The position numbers were made by a program, and so were the translations under genes. Positions 27,224 to 34,594 of a DNA stretch of 43,163 nt are shown one piece after another. The stretch comes from Gammaproteobacteria bacterium RIFCSPHIGHO2_12_FULL_63_22 (GTDB lineage: Bacteria > Pseudomonadota > Gammaproteobacteria > Xanthomonadales > Xanthomonadaceae): contig MGYJ01000091.1 of assembly GCA_001801685.1 (NCBI GenBank), positions 1 to 43,163 of the forward strand. The letters run 5' to 3'. The notes under the pieces are model-generated. The model saw only the letters and a list, made by a program, of their open reading frames with translations. It searched no databases and had not been told where the DNA came from. Position 1 is the stretch's first letter; every line of letters starts with the position of its first letter.

Positions 27224-27853
27224 ATGTTTGAAGTCGAACGCCTTGCGCGGCTCTGCCCGCGCGAGATCCCCGGCATTATGGAAGCTGCCGCCGACGCGCT
27301 GGAAACAGAGGCGGCCAAGTTCGGTGTCAACACACATCTCCGGCGCGCCCATTTCCTTGCGCAAATAGCTCACGAGAGCGCCGGGTTCACGCGGCTTGAG
27401 GAAAACCTCAACTATTCTGCCGCGCGGATTCCGGCCGTGTGGCCGCGCCTGGCCGATCGCGCCAAGGCCCTCGAGCACAAGCCCGAAGCGCTGGCCAATG
27501 CTGCCTATGCCAACAAGCTCGGCAATGGTGATGAAGGATCCGGCGATGGCTATCGCTACCGCGGCCGCGGGCTGATCCAGCTCACCGGCAAGGAGAATTA
27601 TCGCCGGCGCGGCGCGGCGCTCGGCATCGACCTGGTCGCGGTGCCCGAACAGGCCGTCCGTGTCGACGTCGCGGTGCGCATCGCCCTTTCCTTCTGGAAG
27701 GCGGCCGGCTGCAACGCGCTTGCCGATGCCGACGATGTCGAAGGCGTAACCCGCAAGGTGAACGGCGCCGCGATGCACGGCCTCGAAGAGCGCCGCGCCC
27801 TCACTGCGCGCGCCAAAGCCATCTTCACCGATGGCTCTGATCTTATCGCGTGA
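27224..27853 (+). CDS. GH19 chitinase-like endolysin
   Basis: 209-aa lysozyme-type enzyme that degrades peptidoglycan at the end of infection. The family shows HFLAQIAHESAGF with the proposed catalytic acid E51, then RLEENLNYSA (E59/E60), and GYRYRGRGLIQLTGKENYRR, the GH19 core motif. No signal peptide is seen, so export should need a holin. ATG at 27224 is chosen; the upstream reading frame extension runs through the preceding gene. Confidence 0.9.
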   Translation: MFEVERLARLCPREIPGIMEAAADALETEAAKFGVNTHLRRAHFLAQIAHESAGFTRLEENLNYSAARIPAVWPRLADRAKALEHKPEALANAAYANKLGNGDEGSGDGYRYRGRGLIQLTGKENYRRRGAALGIDLVAVPEQAVRVDVAVRIALSFWKAAGCNALADADDVEGVTRKVNGAAMHGLEERRALTARAKAIFTDGSDLIA

Positions 27854-27869
27854 AACGAAGGAGAAGACT

Positions 27870-28061
27870 TTGAAGCGTGCCCAGATATTTGAAATCTATC
27901 GCGACCGCAAGCGGCAGTACCGGTGGCGGCTTCGCGCCGGCAACGGGAAGATCATCGCGACGTGCCATGAGGGCTATGTGCAGCTCCGGCGTTGCGTGGA
28001 GGGCATGCAGATGGCGTGCCCGCTCAACAAGCGCGAGCGCGTCGTCAGGGTGATGCTCTGA
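27870..28061 (+). CDS. DUF1508-like small protein
   Basis: 63-aa protein with TTG start after a clear GAAGGAG. The sequence FEIYRDRKRQYRWRLRAGNG, then KIIATCHEGY, matches the DUF1508/YegP motif (Y-x-D-x-x-x-x-x-R-W-R-L-x-A-x-N-G-x-I-I-A). Family members are small beta-rich proteins of unknown function found in phages and bacteria. Upstream in-frame ATG at 27831 would overlap the endolysin by 23 bases and is less likely. Confidence 0.7.
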   Translation: MKRAQIFEIYRDRKRQYRWRLRAGNGKIIATCHEGYVQLRRCVEGMQMACPLNKRERVVRVML

Positions 28062-28064
28062 TCC

Positions 28065-28544
28065 ATGACCCGCTGCACAGTATCAGGCCAGGCGGCCGTA
28101 GAGCCGGAGGATGCAAGCGTTCCGAACGCTGCTAAGCGGTCTGATGGCCAGTTCGTCGATCATTGGGTTTTGTGCGAGACGGAACGGGCGAAGGGCTTTG
28201 TTCGCCCGGTGCGCGATGGCTACGTGCATGTCGGCGCCCCCGGCGCCAAATTTCCGCTTCGCGAACTGACACCGGAAGAACACGAGCGTTACGACCGTTT
28301 CGGATACGTGAAGTTTGAAGCATATCCGGACGGCGCCGGCATGTTCTGGACCCAGGACAGACTCGACAAGATTGGCAAGGGGTGCGGGACGCGCACGCTG
28401 ATGCCGCAAGCCATCGCTGAGACCTACGCGCGCAAGCCAGATTACTATGGCTCGACGTTCTGTTGCGGCTGCGGAAAGTATCTTCCGGTTGGATCATACG
28501 GCGAATTTGTTTGGGATGGCACGGCCGAGCGGGTGGGAACATGA
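28065..28544 (+). CDS. Hypothetical protein with C-terminal Cys cluster
   Basis: 159-aa protein, with a strand-rich middle (VRPVRDGYVHVGAPGAKFPLRELTPEEHERY) and a putative metal site near the end (FCCGCGKYLPVGSYGEFVWDG, two close Cys pairs). Similar proteins occur in lysis-region neighbourhoods of rhizobial phages; the function is not known. The stop overlaps the next ATG (ATGA). Confidence 0.7.
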   Translation: MTRCTVSGQAAVEPEDASVPNAAKRSDGQFVDHWVLCETERAKGFVRPVRDGYVHVGAPGAKFPLRELTPEEHERYDRFGYVKFEAYPDGAGMFWTQDRLDKIGKGCGTRTLMPQAIAETYARKPDYYGSTFCCGCGKYLPVGSYGEFVWDGTAERVGT

Positions 28545-28810
28545 CGCGCGAAGATCAAATGCTATTTGCTCTTGCGCCAACGAGCGACGGCCAACCGCCG
28601 ATCATCATCTTCGCGATATCGCAGGCGGCGTGGGAATACATGAAGGATGGCAAAACGCACACCTTCGACCTGACCAAGAGTGGCATTCCGCTCCGTCTTA
28701 TGTGCTTCGGTGCCAAGTCGCACTCAGATGCCATGAAAACTCTCAACGACGCGATGGCAAAACTAGGCGTGCCGTACCTTGATGAGCGCAGCAAAGACTT
28801 TTCGATATGA
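28541..28810 (+). CDS. Hypothetical protein in lysis region
   Basis: 89-aa soluble protein, coupled by ATGA overlaps on both sides. Pattern: MLFALAPTSDGQPPIIIFAI near the start and AWEYMKDGKTHTFDLTKSGI next, then a C-terminal helix (AMKTLNDAMAKLG). No family is recognised. Confidence 0.65.
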   Translation: MTREDQMLFALAPTSDGQPPIIIFAISQAAWEYMKDGKTHTFDLTKSGIPLRLMCFGAKSHSDAMKTLNDAMAKLGVPYLDERSKDFSI

Positions 28811-29055
28811 AGCTCGATTGGGACAAGGTCATCGTTCGCATCGGCGAGGTAGCGCGGCCGCTGGCGATGATTGTCGTAGCGCAATCGTTCGCGACCGCGG
28901 TGCTCCTGCCGTTTGTCGATTCCGCCAAGCTCACCGTCGCCGGCGGTGTGTTGACGGCCCTCTTCGCCGTTAAGGGCATGGACAAGCGGGCTGAGGTGAA
29001 GGCCGACGCTGAAACCAAGGTCGCGAAGATCAATGCCGGCAAGCCAGAGGAGTAA
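28807..29055 (+). CDS. Putative holin-like membrane protein
   Basis: 82-aa protein with two hydrophobic segments (about 15-37 and 38-56: PLAMIVVAQSFATAVLLPFV and LTVAGGVLTALFAVKG) and a highly charged C-terminal tail (KRAEVKADAETKVAK), typical of small class II-like holins. It lies in the lysis cassette after the endolysin, before the spanins. Holin identity is inferred. Confidence 0.65.
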   Translation: MKLDWDKVIVRIGEVARPLAMIVVAQSFATAVLLPFVDSAKLTVAGGVLTALFAVKGMDKRAEVKADAETKVAKINAGKPEE

Positions 29056-29057
29056 TC

Positions 29058-29219
29058 ATGGCGGACATCGAAAAGGCCAGAGACGACGCCCGTAAGGGTT
29101 GGGCTTCGTTCCGTGCCTTCATAAAGCCGCGGCCGCTCACCGCGTTCTGGATCGGCACAGCCTTCGGCTCGCTGGTGCTGTGCTGGCCAGTGTGGGGAGT
29201 GTTGCGATGGGCATTCTGA
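29058..29219 (+). CDS. Small membrane protein, 53 aa, in lysis cassette
   Basis: ATG at 29058 is two bases after the preceding stop, with AGAGGAGTAATC upstream giving an ideal ribosome binding site. The protein has a charged N-terminus (MADIEKARDDARKG) and one membrane segment (about 27-47: LTAFWIGTAFGSLVLCWPVW). Its end overlaps the spanin start by 13 bases. It may be a second holin or antiholin. Confidence 0.68.
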   Translation: MADIEKARDDARKGWASFRAFIKPRPLTAFWIGTAFGSLVLCWPVWGVLRWAF

Positions 29220-29638
29220 GGTTGTTGGCGGGGCCGATCATTGGGCCCCTCACCACCGCAGCTACCGTCGCGCTCGGCCTCGCCTTGGCGTTCGTCTGGA
29301 TCCGCGATCGCGTCGTGATCGGCCGGCTCGAGCGCCAAGTCACTGAGCTGCACCAGCAGATCGATGATCCTGCGACGGGCTGGCGCGCCAGGCTGTCCAC
29401 CTGCCAGACGAACGGCGTGACGCTCACCGAAGCGATCGGCCGACAGAACACGGCCGTCGAAGAGATGCAGCGCAACGCTGATGCGATCGCCGCTTCGGCT
29501 CGAGCCGCCGTCGCGGCCGTGCGCGCTGAGGGCACTAAGGCCGCCAGCGCCGCCACGAACATCCTCAGCCGGCCTAGGCCGGCCGCCGGCGACGAATGCC
29601 GTGCCGCCTTCGACCTATTGCGGGAGCGCGCGCCATGA
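29207..29638 (+). CDS. Inner-membrane spanin (Rz-like)
   Basis: 143-aa protein with an N-terminal membrane anchor (about 6-30) and a periplasmic coiled coil (VVIGRLERQVTELHQQIDD and later VEEMQRNADAIAASARAAV), the standard i-spanin layout. The outer spanin gene overlaps its stop by 4 bases. Together they would fuse inner and outer membranes, which fits a Gram-negative host. Confidence 0.82.
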   Translation: MGILRLLAGPIIGPLTTAATVALGLALAFVWIRDRVVIGRLERQVTELHQQIDDPATGWRARLSTCQTNGVTLTEAIGRQNTAVEEMQRNADAIAASARAAVAAVRAEGTKAASAATNILSRPRPAAGDECRAAFDLLRERAP

Positions 29639-29919
29639 GGCTCCTGGCCATCGCTGTCACCCTGGTGCTCGCCGCGTGCGCAACCGATCGACCGGCGCCG
29701 GAGCCGATCGTCCGCACCGTGGAGGTAAAGGTCCCGGTCCAGGTGCCGTGCCGGCCGGAACTCGGCGAGGAGCCCGCCTATCCCGACACCGATGAAGCGC
29801 TGGCCATGGCGCCGGACATCTTCGTCGGCGTCCAGCTTTTGAAATCCGGCCGAGGGCTACGTATCCAGCGCGATCGCGAGAAGACGGCGGCGTTGGCAGG
29901 GTGTGCGGGCGCGCCATAA
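29635..29919 (+). CDS. Outer-membrane spanin lipoprotein (Rz1-like)
   Basis: 94-aa lipoprotein: signal peptide MRLLAIAVTLVLAAC with a lipobox (L-A-A-C, Cys15), followed by a Pro-rich stretch (DRPAPEPIVRTVEVKVPVQV) typical of o-spanins. It sits directly behind the Rz-like gene. A later helix (about 65-90) is less common in Rz1. The lipobox and adjacency make the call firm. Confidence 0.82.
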   Translation: MRLLAIAVTLVLAACATDRPAPEPIVRTVEVKVPVQVPCRPELGEEPAYPDTDEALAMAPDIFVGVQLLKSGRGLRIQRDREKTAALAGCAGAP

Positions 29920-29961
29920 CGATGCCGCGTGGCGGCGGTCACCGCTGAAATAGAGGGGCAC

Positions 29962-30273
29962 ATGGCTCAGATCGACGAGGTGAGCCTGGCGCTTGGCGAA
30001 ATGAAGGCCGCCCTAGATTTTATTAAGACCGAGCTCAGCTATGCGAGGGTGGTGCGCAATGAAATTGCGACACAGGTCCAGAATTTAGGAGTGGTGAGCA
30101 ACGAAGTCGAGGCCTTGAAACTCGAGGTCAAAGCTCTTGAGAAAATCGTCGGTATTCATGAACGGTGGCGCCAACGCGGAATCGGCATCGTTCTGTTCTT
30201 GTCGTCGATCGCCGCGATTTGTGGAGCGGCCCTAACCATCGTTTTGCACAAGGTATTTGGCATTCCACGATAA
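29962..30273 (+). CDS. Coiled-coil protein with C-terminal membrane anchor
   Basis: 103-aa protein; ATG at 29962 follows GAGGGG. Residues 1-75 are predicted coiled coil (MAQIDEVSLALGEMKAALDF, VSNEVEALKLEVKALEKIV) and one membrane helix follows near 82-102. This layout occurs in phage lysis-region proteins with a holin- or HemX-like arrangement, but the role is not known. Transcription then meets two terminators. Confidence 0.68.
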   Translation: MAQIDEVSLALGEMKAALDFIKTELSYARVVRNEIATQVQNLGVVSNEVEALKLEVKALEKIVGIHERWRQRGIGIVLFLSSIAAICGAALTIVLHKVFGIPR

Positions 30274-30361
30274 CCGCCTTGGCGGTCGCGACCTCACGGG
30301 GTTGCGTCCGCTGCGGCGCTCTCTCTCCTCCTGCACTGCAGCGTTTCCTCCCCAATGAACT

Positions 30362-30395
30362 GGCCCGGGCCCCTCGTGGGGTTCGGGCCTTTTTT
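30362..30395 (+). terminator. Rho-independent terminator 1 of the late operon
   Basis: GGCCCGGGCCCC and GGGGTTCGGGCC form a 12-bp stem (two G-U pairs) with a 4-base loop, followed by six T. It marks the end of late transcription. Confidence 0.88.
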
Positions 30396-30526
30396 CATTT
30401 GCGGCGTGATCGGCGCGCTGAATCTGTATTCCATCGCTTACTCCGCAGGCCTTAGGCGGCCGAGCTAGTCCGTAATTGTGCCAAAATGCCGAATGGTCCT
30501 GCGGTGTCATCATCCATTCCCCGGCT

Positions 30527-30552
30527 CGGCCCGAAAGGTCCGGGCCGTTTTT
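30527..30552 (+). terminator. Rho-independent terminator 2
   Basis: CGGCCCG pairs with CGGGCCG around a 7-base loop, followed by five T. It is a second stop for rightward late transcription, just before the convergent leftward genes. Confidence 0.82.
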
Positions 30553-30565
30553 GTTTGTGCGGCGA

Positions 30566-30751
30566 TCAGGCCAACGCCGCAAAGGCAATCACGCCGATCA
30601 GCGCCGCTATCCCCACGAATGCCCACCATCGCAGCCCGTGATCAGGAGCCGCATCCATCTCCGCAACGCGCTCGATCGTGTAGGCAACCTCAGCCTCGGA
30701 AGCGTCTCGGTCGGCTTGCTCTTGCAGAAGGGTGCGGATGGGGTCAGACAT
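30566..30751 (-). CDS. Small membrane protein
   Basis: 61-aa protein with a charged helical N-terminus (IRTLLQEQADRDASEAEVAY) and one C-terminal membrane helix (about 42-60: WWAFVGIAALIGVIAFAAL). It is the last gene of the short leftward operon. No family is recognised. It shows a clear topological pattern, unlike the opposite-strand frames. Confidence 0.6.
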   Translation of the reverse strand: MSDPIRTLLQEQADRDASEAEVAYTIERVAEMDAAPDHGLRWWAFVGIAALIGVIAFAALA

Positions 30752-30791
30752 TGGGCGGCCCGAGGATGGTGAGGTAGGTCATGGGGGATAC

Positions 30792-31034
30792 TTAAGAGCT
30801 CGGTTTAGTTTTGGAAGGCTCGCACCATTGCAGCGCAAGCCGAATCCCAGTCTGGACATCCTGCACGCGCTGCATCGGTATTTCGATCAACCCATTCTGT
30901 TCCTGTTCGATTATCCAGCCGCCAAGAATCACACGCTCAAGCTCGGGGATGTGCGAGTCCCCAGCACGGACGGGATGCGCGTGCGGACGCGTGTGGCGAC
31001 ACTGCGGATGATGGCACTTAACAAATTCGACCAT
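30792..31034 (-). CDS. Hypothetical protein, His/Cys-rich start
   Basis: 80-aa protein from ATG at 31034 (MVEFVKCHHPQCRHTRPH). The N-terminal C-x4-C and several His suggest a small metal-binding site. The C-terminal part (ELERVILGGWIIEQEQNGLI) is amphipathic, with a conserved-looking LALQWCEP end. An upstream in-frame start adds 6 residues. The function is unknown. Confidence 0.55.
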   Translation of the reverse strand: MVEFVKCHHPQCRHTRPHAHPVRAGDSHIPELERVILGGWIIEQEQNGLIEIPMQRVQDVQTGIRLALQWCEPSKTKPSS

Positions 31035-31048
31035 AGCGACGCACCCCC

Positions 31049-31144
31049 TCAATCCATCAGCCCGTCATCGGCGCGCTGAAACTTCTCAATTACGCGGAGC
31101 AGCACGGCAAGCTTATCCACATATTCGCGGATCCTTGATCTCAT
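31049..31144 (-). CDS. Possible 31-aa ORF
   Basis: MRSRIREYVDKLAVLLRVIE followed by KFQRADDGLMD fills the gap between two leftward genes and overlaps the upstream one by 32 bases. No ribosome binding site is seen for the ATG; a GTG at codon 9 has AAGGA upstream. It is amphipathic. Weakly supported. Confidence 0.28.
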   Translation of the reverse strand: MRSRIREYVDKLAVLLRVIEKFQRADDGLMD

Positions 31145-31283
31145 CGGCGCGCGGCGGACGGCTCGCGAACAATTGCAGGGCAGCGGCGACCTCCTGCCTA
31201 ATTTGGCAGAAGCGGTAATAGTCGCCATAGGTAGCGTCTATCTCCGCTTTGGTCGGGCTTGAGAGGGTGGGTTTCGTCGCCAT
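31113..31283 (-). CDS. Hypothetical 56-aa protein
   Basis: ATG at 31283 with AGGAG 4 bases upstream. The protein is soluble and helical (AEIDATYGDYYRFCQIRQEV, then AAALQLFASRPP). The upstream gene ends 6 bases before it. Small but well supported by its ribosome binding site. Confidence 0.6.
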   Translation of the reverse strand: MATKPTLSSPTKAEIDATYGDYYRFCQIRQEVAAALQLFASRPPRADEIKDPRICG

Positions 31284-31288
31284 CGCTC

Positions 31289-31576
31289 CTATTCCTGGCA
31301 GGGGGGTCCTCTCCGAAATTTGGACGTATCGGCGCGCGCGGCTGCATAGGAGGCGTCCAGCGCTTCCGTTGCACTCGCGCGTGGGCCGGTCGGGTCATCC
31401 ATCAGCGGGGTTTTGCTCTGTCGAAGTACCAACACTGGAACCTCGCCCCGTGGCCCTCGCGCCGCTCGGCGCACAGCCGCCCGCATGGCGGAGGTAAGAT
31501 CGGGCTCGCGCTCTATTGTCACCCCTTCTGCCATCAGGGTACCGTTGATGTAGCGATCAAACTCAAATATCGGCAT
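31289..31576 (-). CDS. Hypothetical protein
   Basis: 95-aa protein with GGGAG 6 bases before the ATG. The N-terminus (MPIFEFDRYINGTLMAEGV) suggests a short beta hairpin, followed by a helix and an Ala/Arg-rich tail. No family is recognised. Confidence 0.58.
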   Translation of the reverse strand: MPIFEFDRYINGTLMAEGVTIEREPDLTSAMRAAVRRAARGPRGEVPVLVLRQSKTPLMDDPTGPRASATEALDASYAAARADTSKFRRGPPCQE

Positions 31577-31614
31577 CGGTCACTCCCTCAGGTGCCACTC
31601 CCAAATCCGGATCC

Positions 31615-31875
31615 CTAAAATGCGCCACTGAAAACGATCAGCAGCACAACGCAAGTCACGAAGCCGATCACGGCATGGGTCATCTCAATTGTTGGCGCCC
31701 GATTCCTATCTGGAAAACACCAAGCCGTGTACATGGCCTCGAATACGTCTTCTGCGAGTTGCTCCCGGGTCCTACCCTTCGCATCTTTCAAGATAGCGGC
31801 ACCGGTCTTCGCCATGGCAGGGGTAACACCGAACTGCATTAACGCCGCGACCCTTTTTCGTGTTGTGGCCGGCAT
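31615..31875 (-). CDS. Hypothetical membrane-anchored protein
   Basis: 86-aa protein: soluble helical part (KTGAAILKDAKGRTREQLAE, DVFEAMYTAWCFPD) with a C-terminal membrane helix (about 66-85). First gene of the short leftward operon. It has no evident Shine-Dalgarno sequence, so the start may be further downstream. Confidence 0.58.
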   Translation of the reverse strand: MPATTRKRVAALMQFGVTPAMAKTGAAILKDAKGRTREQLAEDVFEAMYTAWCFPDRNRAPTIEMTHAVIGFVTCVVLLIVFSGAF

Positions 31876-31957
31876 GGTTAATCCCGGCCTGCTGATTTAT
31901 AGATGGTATCACCTATTCCGGCTTTGTGCAAATAGCTGATGTCATCTAAGTTATGAC
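31876..31957. promoter_or_regulatory. Divergent intergenic region with promoter-like sites
   Basis: An 82-base gap separates the leftward gene from the rightward RHH gene. On the - strand, TTGCAC is followed after 17 bases by TACCAT, a weak sigma-70-like pair. ATGTCAT and ATGACGT form an imperfect inverted repeat around CTAAGTT next to the RHH start and could be its operator. Both are suggestions from sequence only. Confidence 0.35.
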
Positions 31958-32119
31958 GTGGGTCGCAAGCGAATCAACGACGAAGCTATGGTGGCAAGGT
32001 TCCCCAAGGGCACCGCCGCTCGTATTAAAGCGCTCCTCGCGGACAAAGAGAAGCGCTCTGACTTTGTTCGCGAAGCCGTCGAGCGGGAGATCAAGCGCCG
32101 CGAGCGCGACTGGTCCTGA
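31958..32119 (+). CDS. Ribbon-helix-helix regulator (CopG/Arc-like)
   Basis: 53-aa protein from GTG at 31958 (in-frame ATG at codon 11). The motif AMVARFPKGTAARIKALLAD and then KEKRSDFVREAVEREIKRRE is a textbook RHH fold: beta strand, helix with a Ser/Asp turn, helix. Its ORF is shorter than 60 codons. Divergent from the 30.5-31.9 kb leftward genes, it could regulate them and itself. A terminator follows. Confidence 0.7.
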   Translation: MGRKRINDEAMVARFPKGTAARIKALLADKEKRSDFVREAVEREIKRRERDWS

Positions 32120-32165
32120 AAGAAAACCCGGTTAGCGTGCTAAGTAAAGTATATAATAGGGAAAG

Positions 32166-32199
32166 AAAAAGGGGCGCCCGGACGTGGCACCCCCTTTCC
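32166..32199. terminator. Bidirectional terminator between RHH gene and integrase
   Basis: AAAGGGGCGCC and GGCACCCCCTTT pair with one internal mismatch and a one-base bulge. On the - strand the stem is followed by TTTTTCTTT, so it terminates the leftward integrase operon best. It may also end the RHH transcript. A TATAAT at 32152-32157 lies next to it with no clear -35. Confidence 0.72.
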
Positions 32200-32296
32200 C
32201 CCTAGAGACGATATTTTCGGTCAGATCGCTTTCCCGATGAACCCTTTCCTTTCTGTTGAGGTGCCGGCGCCCTGCCCCGCCGGCTTGGGCAACAGC

Positions 32297-33916
32297 TCAG
32301 GCCGATGCGCGGAACGAAATGCGTTCCTGTCCTAGGAATAGCGATGTGCGGTGCCCCGCAACTCGCGATTCCTTGGGTCCACCGGCAACGGTGGACCCTC
32401 GGATTGCTCCAGCCGAAGCAACATTCAGAATCCCCGCCAGATCGCCGATCAGGTCAACGCTGGGCCCTTCCGGCGCCATAGTGATGACGATGCGGTCTAT
32501 CAGACTTCGAAGTGTCTCACGGGCCTTCGCGGCCGCGGTTTGCTCGCCTGACAGCGATGCCGCGAGTTCGCTGACCTTCCGCCGGTACACCTCCGCCATG
32601 TTGGGGTGCAGGTAAGGCCCTGGTGCTTCTTCCTGTCCGGATTGGGCCAGCAGCACCGCGCGGCGCTCTTCGAGTTCGACCATGCGCTCTCTCACTCGAT
32701 CGGCCGGGACGCCTTGCGCAAGCGCATCAACGAAGCGGTCCAGTTCCCTCGTAACCTTGGCAAGGTCTGCCTCGCGGCCGCGAATGCTCACCGCCTGCTC
32801 GCGTCGGCGCTCGTTCATGACGCGGGTGAACGTCTCGCAGAACGCGGCAAAAGCCTCCGGACGGACGAGGTTGCACTCAAGTGCGGTAAGTATCCTGCGC
32901 TCCAGCTCTTTCTTGTTGATGCGGGCGGGGTCGGGGCATGTGCCGCGATCGTGGGCTGTCGAGCATCCGAACTGCGTCTGATTGATCGCCGACATGCCGC
33001 CGCCACAACTGGCGCATTTGATCAGCCCGGATAGAAAATGCTTCGGCCGGCGCCGGCCGGAAAGCGGCTTGTGCTCATAGGCGCCTTGGCGCTCCTTCAC
33101 GCGCTGCCAGATATCGTCGTCAACGATGCGCAGGTGCGGCGCCGGCACCCTCACCCAAGCATCGCGCGGGTTCGCTCGCGCCTGGCGCTTGCGGGAATCG
33201 GGATCCTTCACGAAGCGCTGCCGGTTCCAAACCATGGTGCCGATGTAGATCTCGTTATTGATCACGCCGAGCCCGCGATGCCGGTTGCCTACCACGGTCG
33301 ATGGGCCCCATAGCCGACCGCCAGGCCCGGGCACCGCGGCCGCATTCAAGCGCTTGGCGATCTGCCGTGGCGATAGGCCCTGATCGTATTCGATGAAAAT
33401 GCGGCGCACGATGGTAGCCTCGCCCTCGTCGATCGACCGCTCTCCGACGGCTGTGACGCGATAGCCATAAGAGAGACCAGCGACAGCTTTGCCAGATTCG
33501 AGCTTGCCGCGCATACCGCGACGGGTCTTATCAGCGAGATCCTTCAGGAAGATGGCATTCATCGTGCCCTTGAGCCCGACGTGCAGCGCGCCAATCTCCC
33601 CTTCCGACAATGTCACCAGCGCAACGCCAGCGAAGGAGAGGCGCTTGTAGATGCCGGCGACGTCTTCCTGATCGCGCGAAATCCGGTCGAGCGCTTCTGC
33701 GATAATGATGTCGATTGAGCCATCGCGTGCCGCCGCAAGCGCGCCTTGCAGTCCCGGCCGGAGAATGGTGGCGCCCGATACGGCGGCATCGGAATAGACA
33801 TGGACCACGGTCCAGCGCTGCTTCGCTGCATGCTCACGGCAAAGGCGTATCTGATCGTCGATCGACGCCGCCGTCTGAAGGCTCGAGGAATAGCGGGCGT
33901 AGATGGCGGCGCGCAT
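32297..33916 (-). CDS. Serine integrase (large serine recombinase)
   Basis: 539-aa site-specific recombinase for integration and excision. Resolvase domain residues 1-150 with MRAAIYARYS (catalytic S10), IIAEALDRISRDQED (about 71-85) and the linker helix to about 150; recombinase domain about 150-280 (GYRV...GLSPRQIAKRLNAAAVPGPGG); zinc ribbon C301/C304/C318/C327 (CASCGGGM...GCSTAHDRGTC); C-terminal coiled coil. ATG at 33916 overlaps the upstream stop (TGATG), so it is translationally coupled as the last gene of the leftward operon. ATG at 33937 is an alternative start. No excision factor is identified. Confidence 0.92.
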   Translation of the reverse strand: MRAAIYARYSSSLQTAASIDDQIRLCREHAAKQRWTVVHVYSDAAVSGATILRPGLQGALAAARDGSIDIIIAEALDRISRDQEDVAGIYKRLSFAGVALVTLSEGEIGALHVGLKGTMNAIFLKDLADKTRRGMRGKLESGKAVAGLSYGYRVTAVGERSIDEGEATIVRRIFIEYDQGLSPRQIAKRLNAAAVPGPGGRLWGPSTVVGNRHRGLGVINNEIYIGTMVWNRQRFVKDPDSRKRQARANPRDAWVRVPAPHLRIVDDDIWQRVKERQGAYEHKPLSGRRRPKHFLSGLIKCASCGGGMSAINQTQFGCSTAHDRGTCPDPARINKKELERRILTALECNLVRPEAFAAFCETFTRVMNERRREQAVSIRGREADLAKVTRELDRFVDALAQGVPADRVRERMVELEERRAVLLAQSGQEEAPGPYLHPNMAEVYRRKVSELAASLSGEQTAAAKARETLRSLIDRIVITMAPEGPSVDLIGDLAGILNVASAGAIRGSTVAGGPKESRVAGHRTSLFLGQERISFRASA

Positions 33917-34170
33917 CACGTAGGAGCGTCGACACATTCGGTGATTTTGCGCGCAATCTCATCATACTGTAATTGGAAGTCCTCTCGCATGATCTGGCGC
34001 ACCTTCGCCGCGGCGGCGGCGGACATGGACGGGCCGATTTCGCAGGCGTCAGCATAACCAGCGCTTTGGCTATCCGATGCGTCCTGGCCGGCCAGTCGCG
34101 CAAGCATGTCCCTCAGTCTCCGGCGCGCTGCAACCAAGTTTGCAATTTCTTCGACTTTATCATCGTTCAT
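33916..34170 (-). CDS. Hypothetical helical protein before integrase
   Basis: 84-aa charged protein with predicted helices (KVEEIANLVAARRRLRDML, SAAAAAKVRQIMREDFQLQY). It overlaps the integrase start and the gene before it. A recombination directionality factor or integrase partner is possible from position, but no family is recognised. Confidence 0.65.
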   Translation of the reverse strand: MNDDKVEEIANLVAARRRLRDMLARLAGQDASDSQSAGYADACEIGPSMSAAAAAKVRQIMREDFQLQYDEIARKITECVDAPT

Positions 34171-34331
34171 TGCGCTTCTCGCTCTCTAGCGATTATCTCT
34201 TCTGCCGCCATTTCCCCCAACAGCCCGGCCAGAATGATGATTGGATGATCCGGCGGCAAGGGTGATTCCCGTCTTTCCAACAGGCGAACGGGTTCTGACT
34301 GTCCTCGTTTTGGGCGAACGTGAGCGGTCAC
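34167..34331 (-). CDS. Hypothetical 54-aa protein
   Basis: GTG at 34331 with a GGCAGGCG leader opens a frame ending in an ATGA overlap with the next gene: about VTAHVRPKRGQSEPVRLLER followed by RESPLPPDHPIIILAGLLGE, then a charged helix. Its start overlaps the upstream gene's stop (GTGA). The double coupling makes it likely real. No family is recognised. Confidence 0.62.
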   Translation of the reverse strand: MTAHVRPKRGQSEPVRLLERRESPLPPDHPIIILAGLLGEMAAEEIIAREREAQ

Positions 34332-34594
34332 CGCCTGCCCCCATACCCCATCGCACCAAGGGCGACGGCAACTAGGTTCCAGACGTGAACCGCTTCAGCC
34401 GGCCACTCCTTGACCGTCGCATTTCGCTGGGCCTGGCCCCGATTAAGCGCCGCGGTCGATCGCCCGCGCAGCGTGCGGACGAGATAGTTGCGCTTCTGTG
34501 TGGTGCCGGTTTCATCGTTGGCAAGCTCCATGCGGGCGAGCTCGGTCTTTTGACCGGTGCGGGCACTCCATAGCTCGACGCGAACGACGATCAT
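34328..34594 (-). CDS. Hypothetical protein
   Basis: 88-aa protein starting at ATG 34594 (MIVVRVELWSARTGQKTELA), which overlaps the upstream stop by 4 bases; a longer in-frame start at 34648 is rejected for that reason. The strand-rich N-terminus and VHVWNLVAVALGAMGYGG at the C-terminus recur in phage proteins of unknown function. Confidence 0.65.
   Translation of the reverse strand: MIVVRVELWSARTGQKTELARMELANDETGTTQKRNYLVRTLRGRSTAALNRGQAQRNATVKEWPAEAVHVWNLVAVALGAMGYGGRR

Noticed and set aside
30355-30468. 37-aa ORF over the late terminator
   Set aside because: Its codons are dictated by the terminator stem; no ribosome binding site.
31953-32135. 60-aa ATG frame over the RHH gene
   Set aside because: Shadow frame; the GTG frame encodes a clear RHH fold while this one has no domain pattern.
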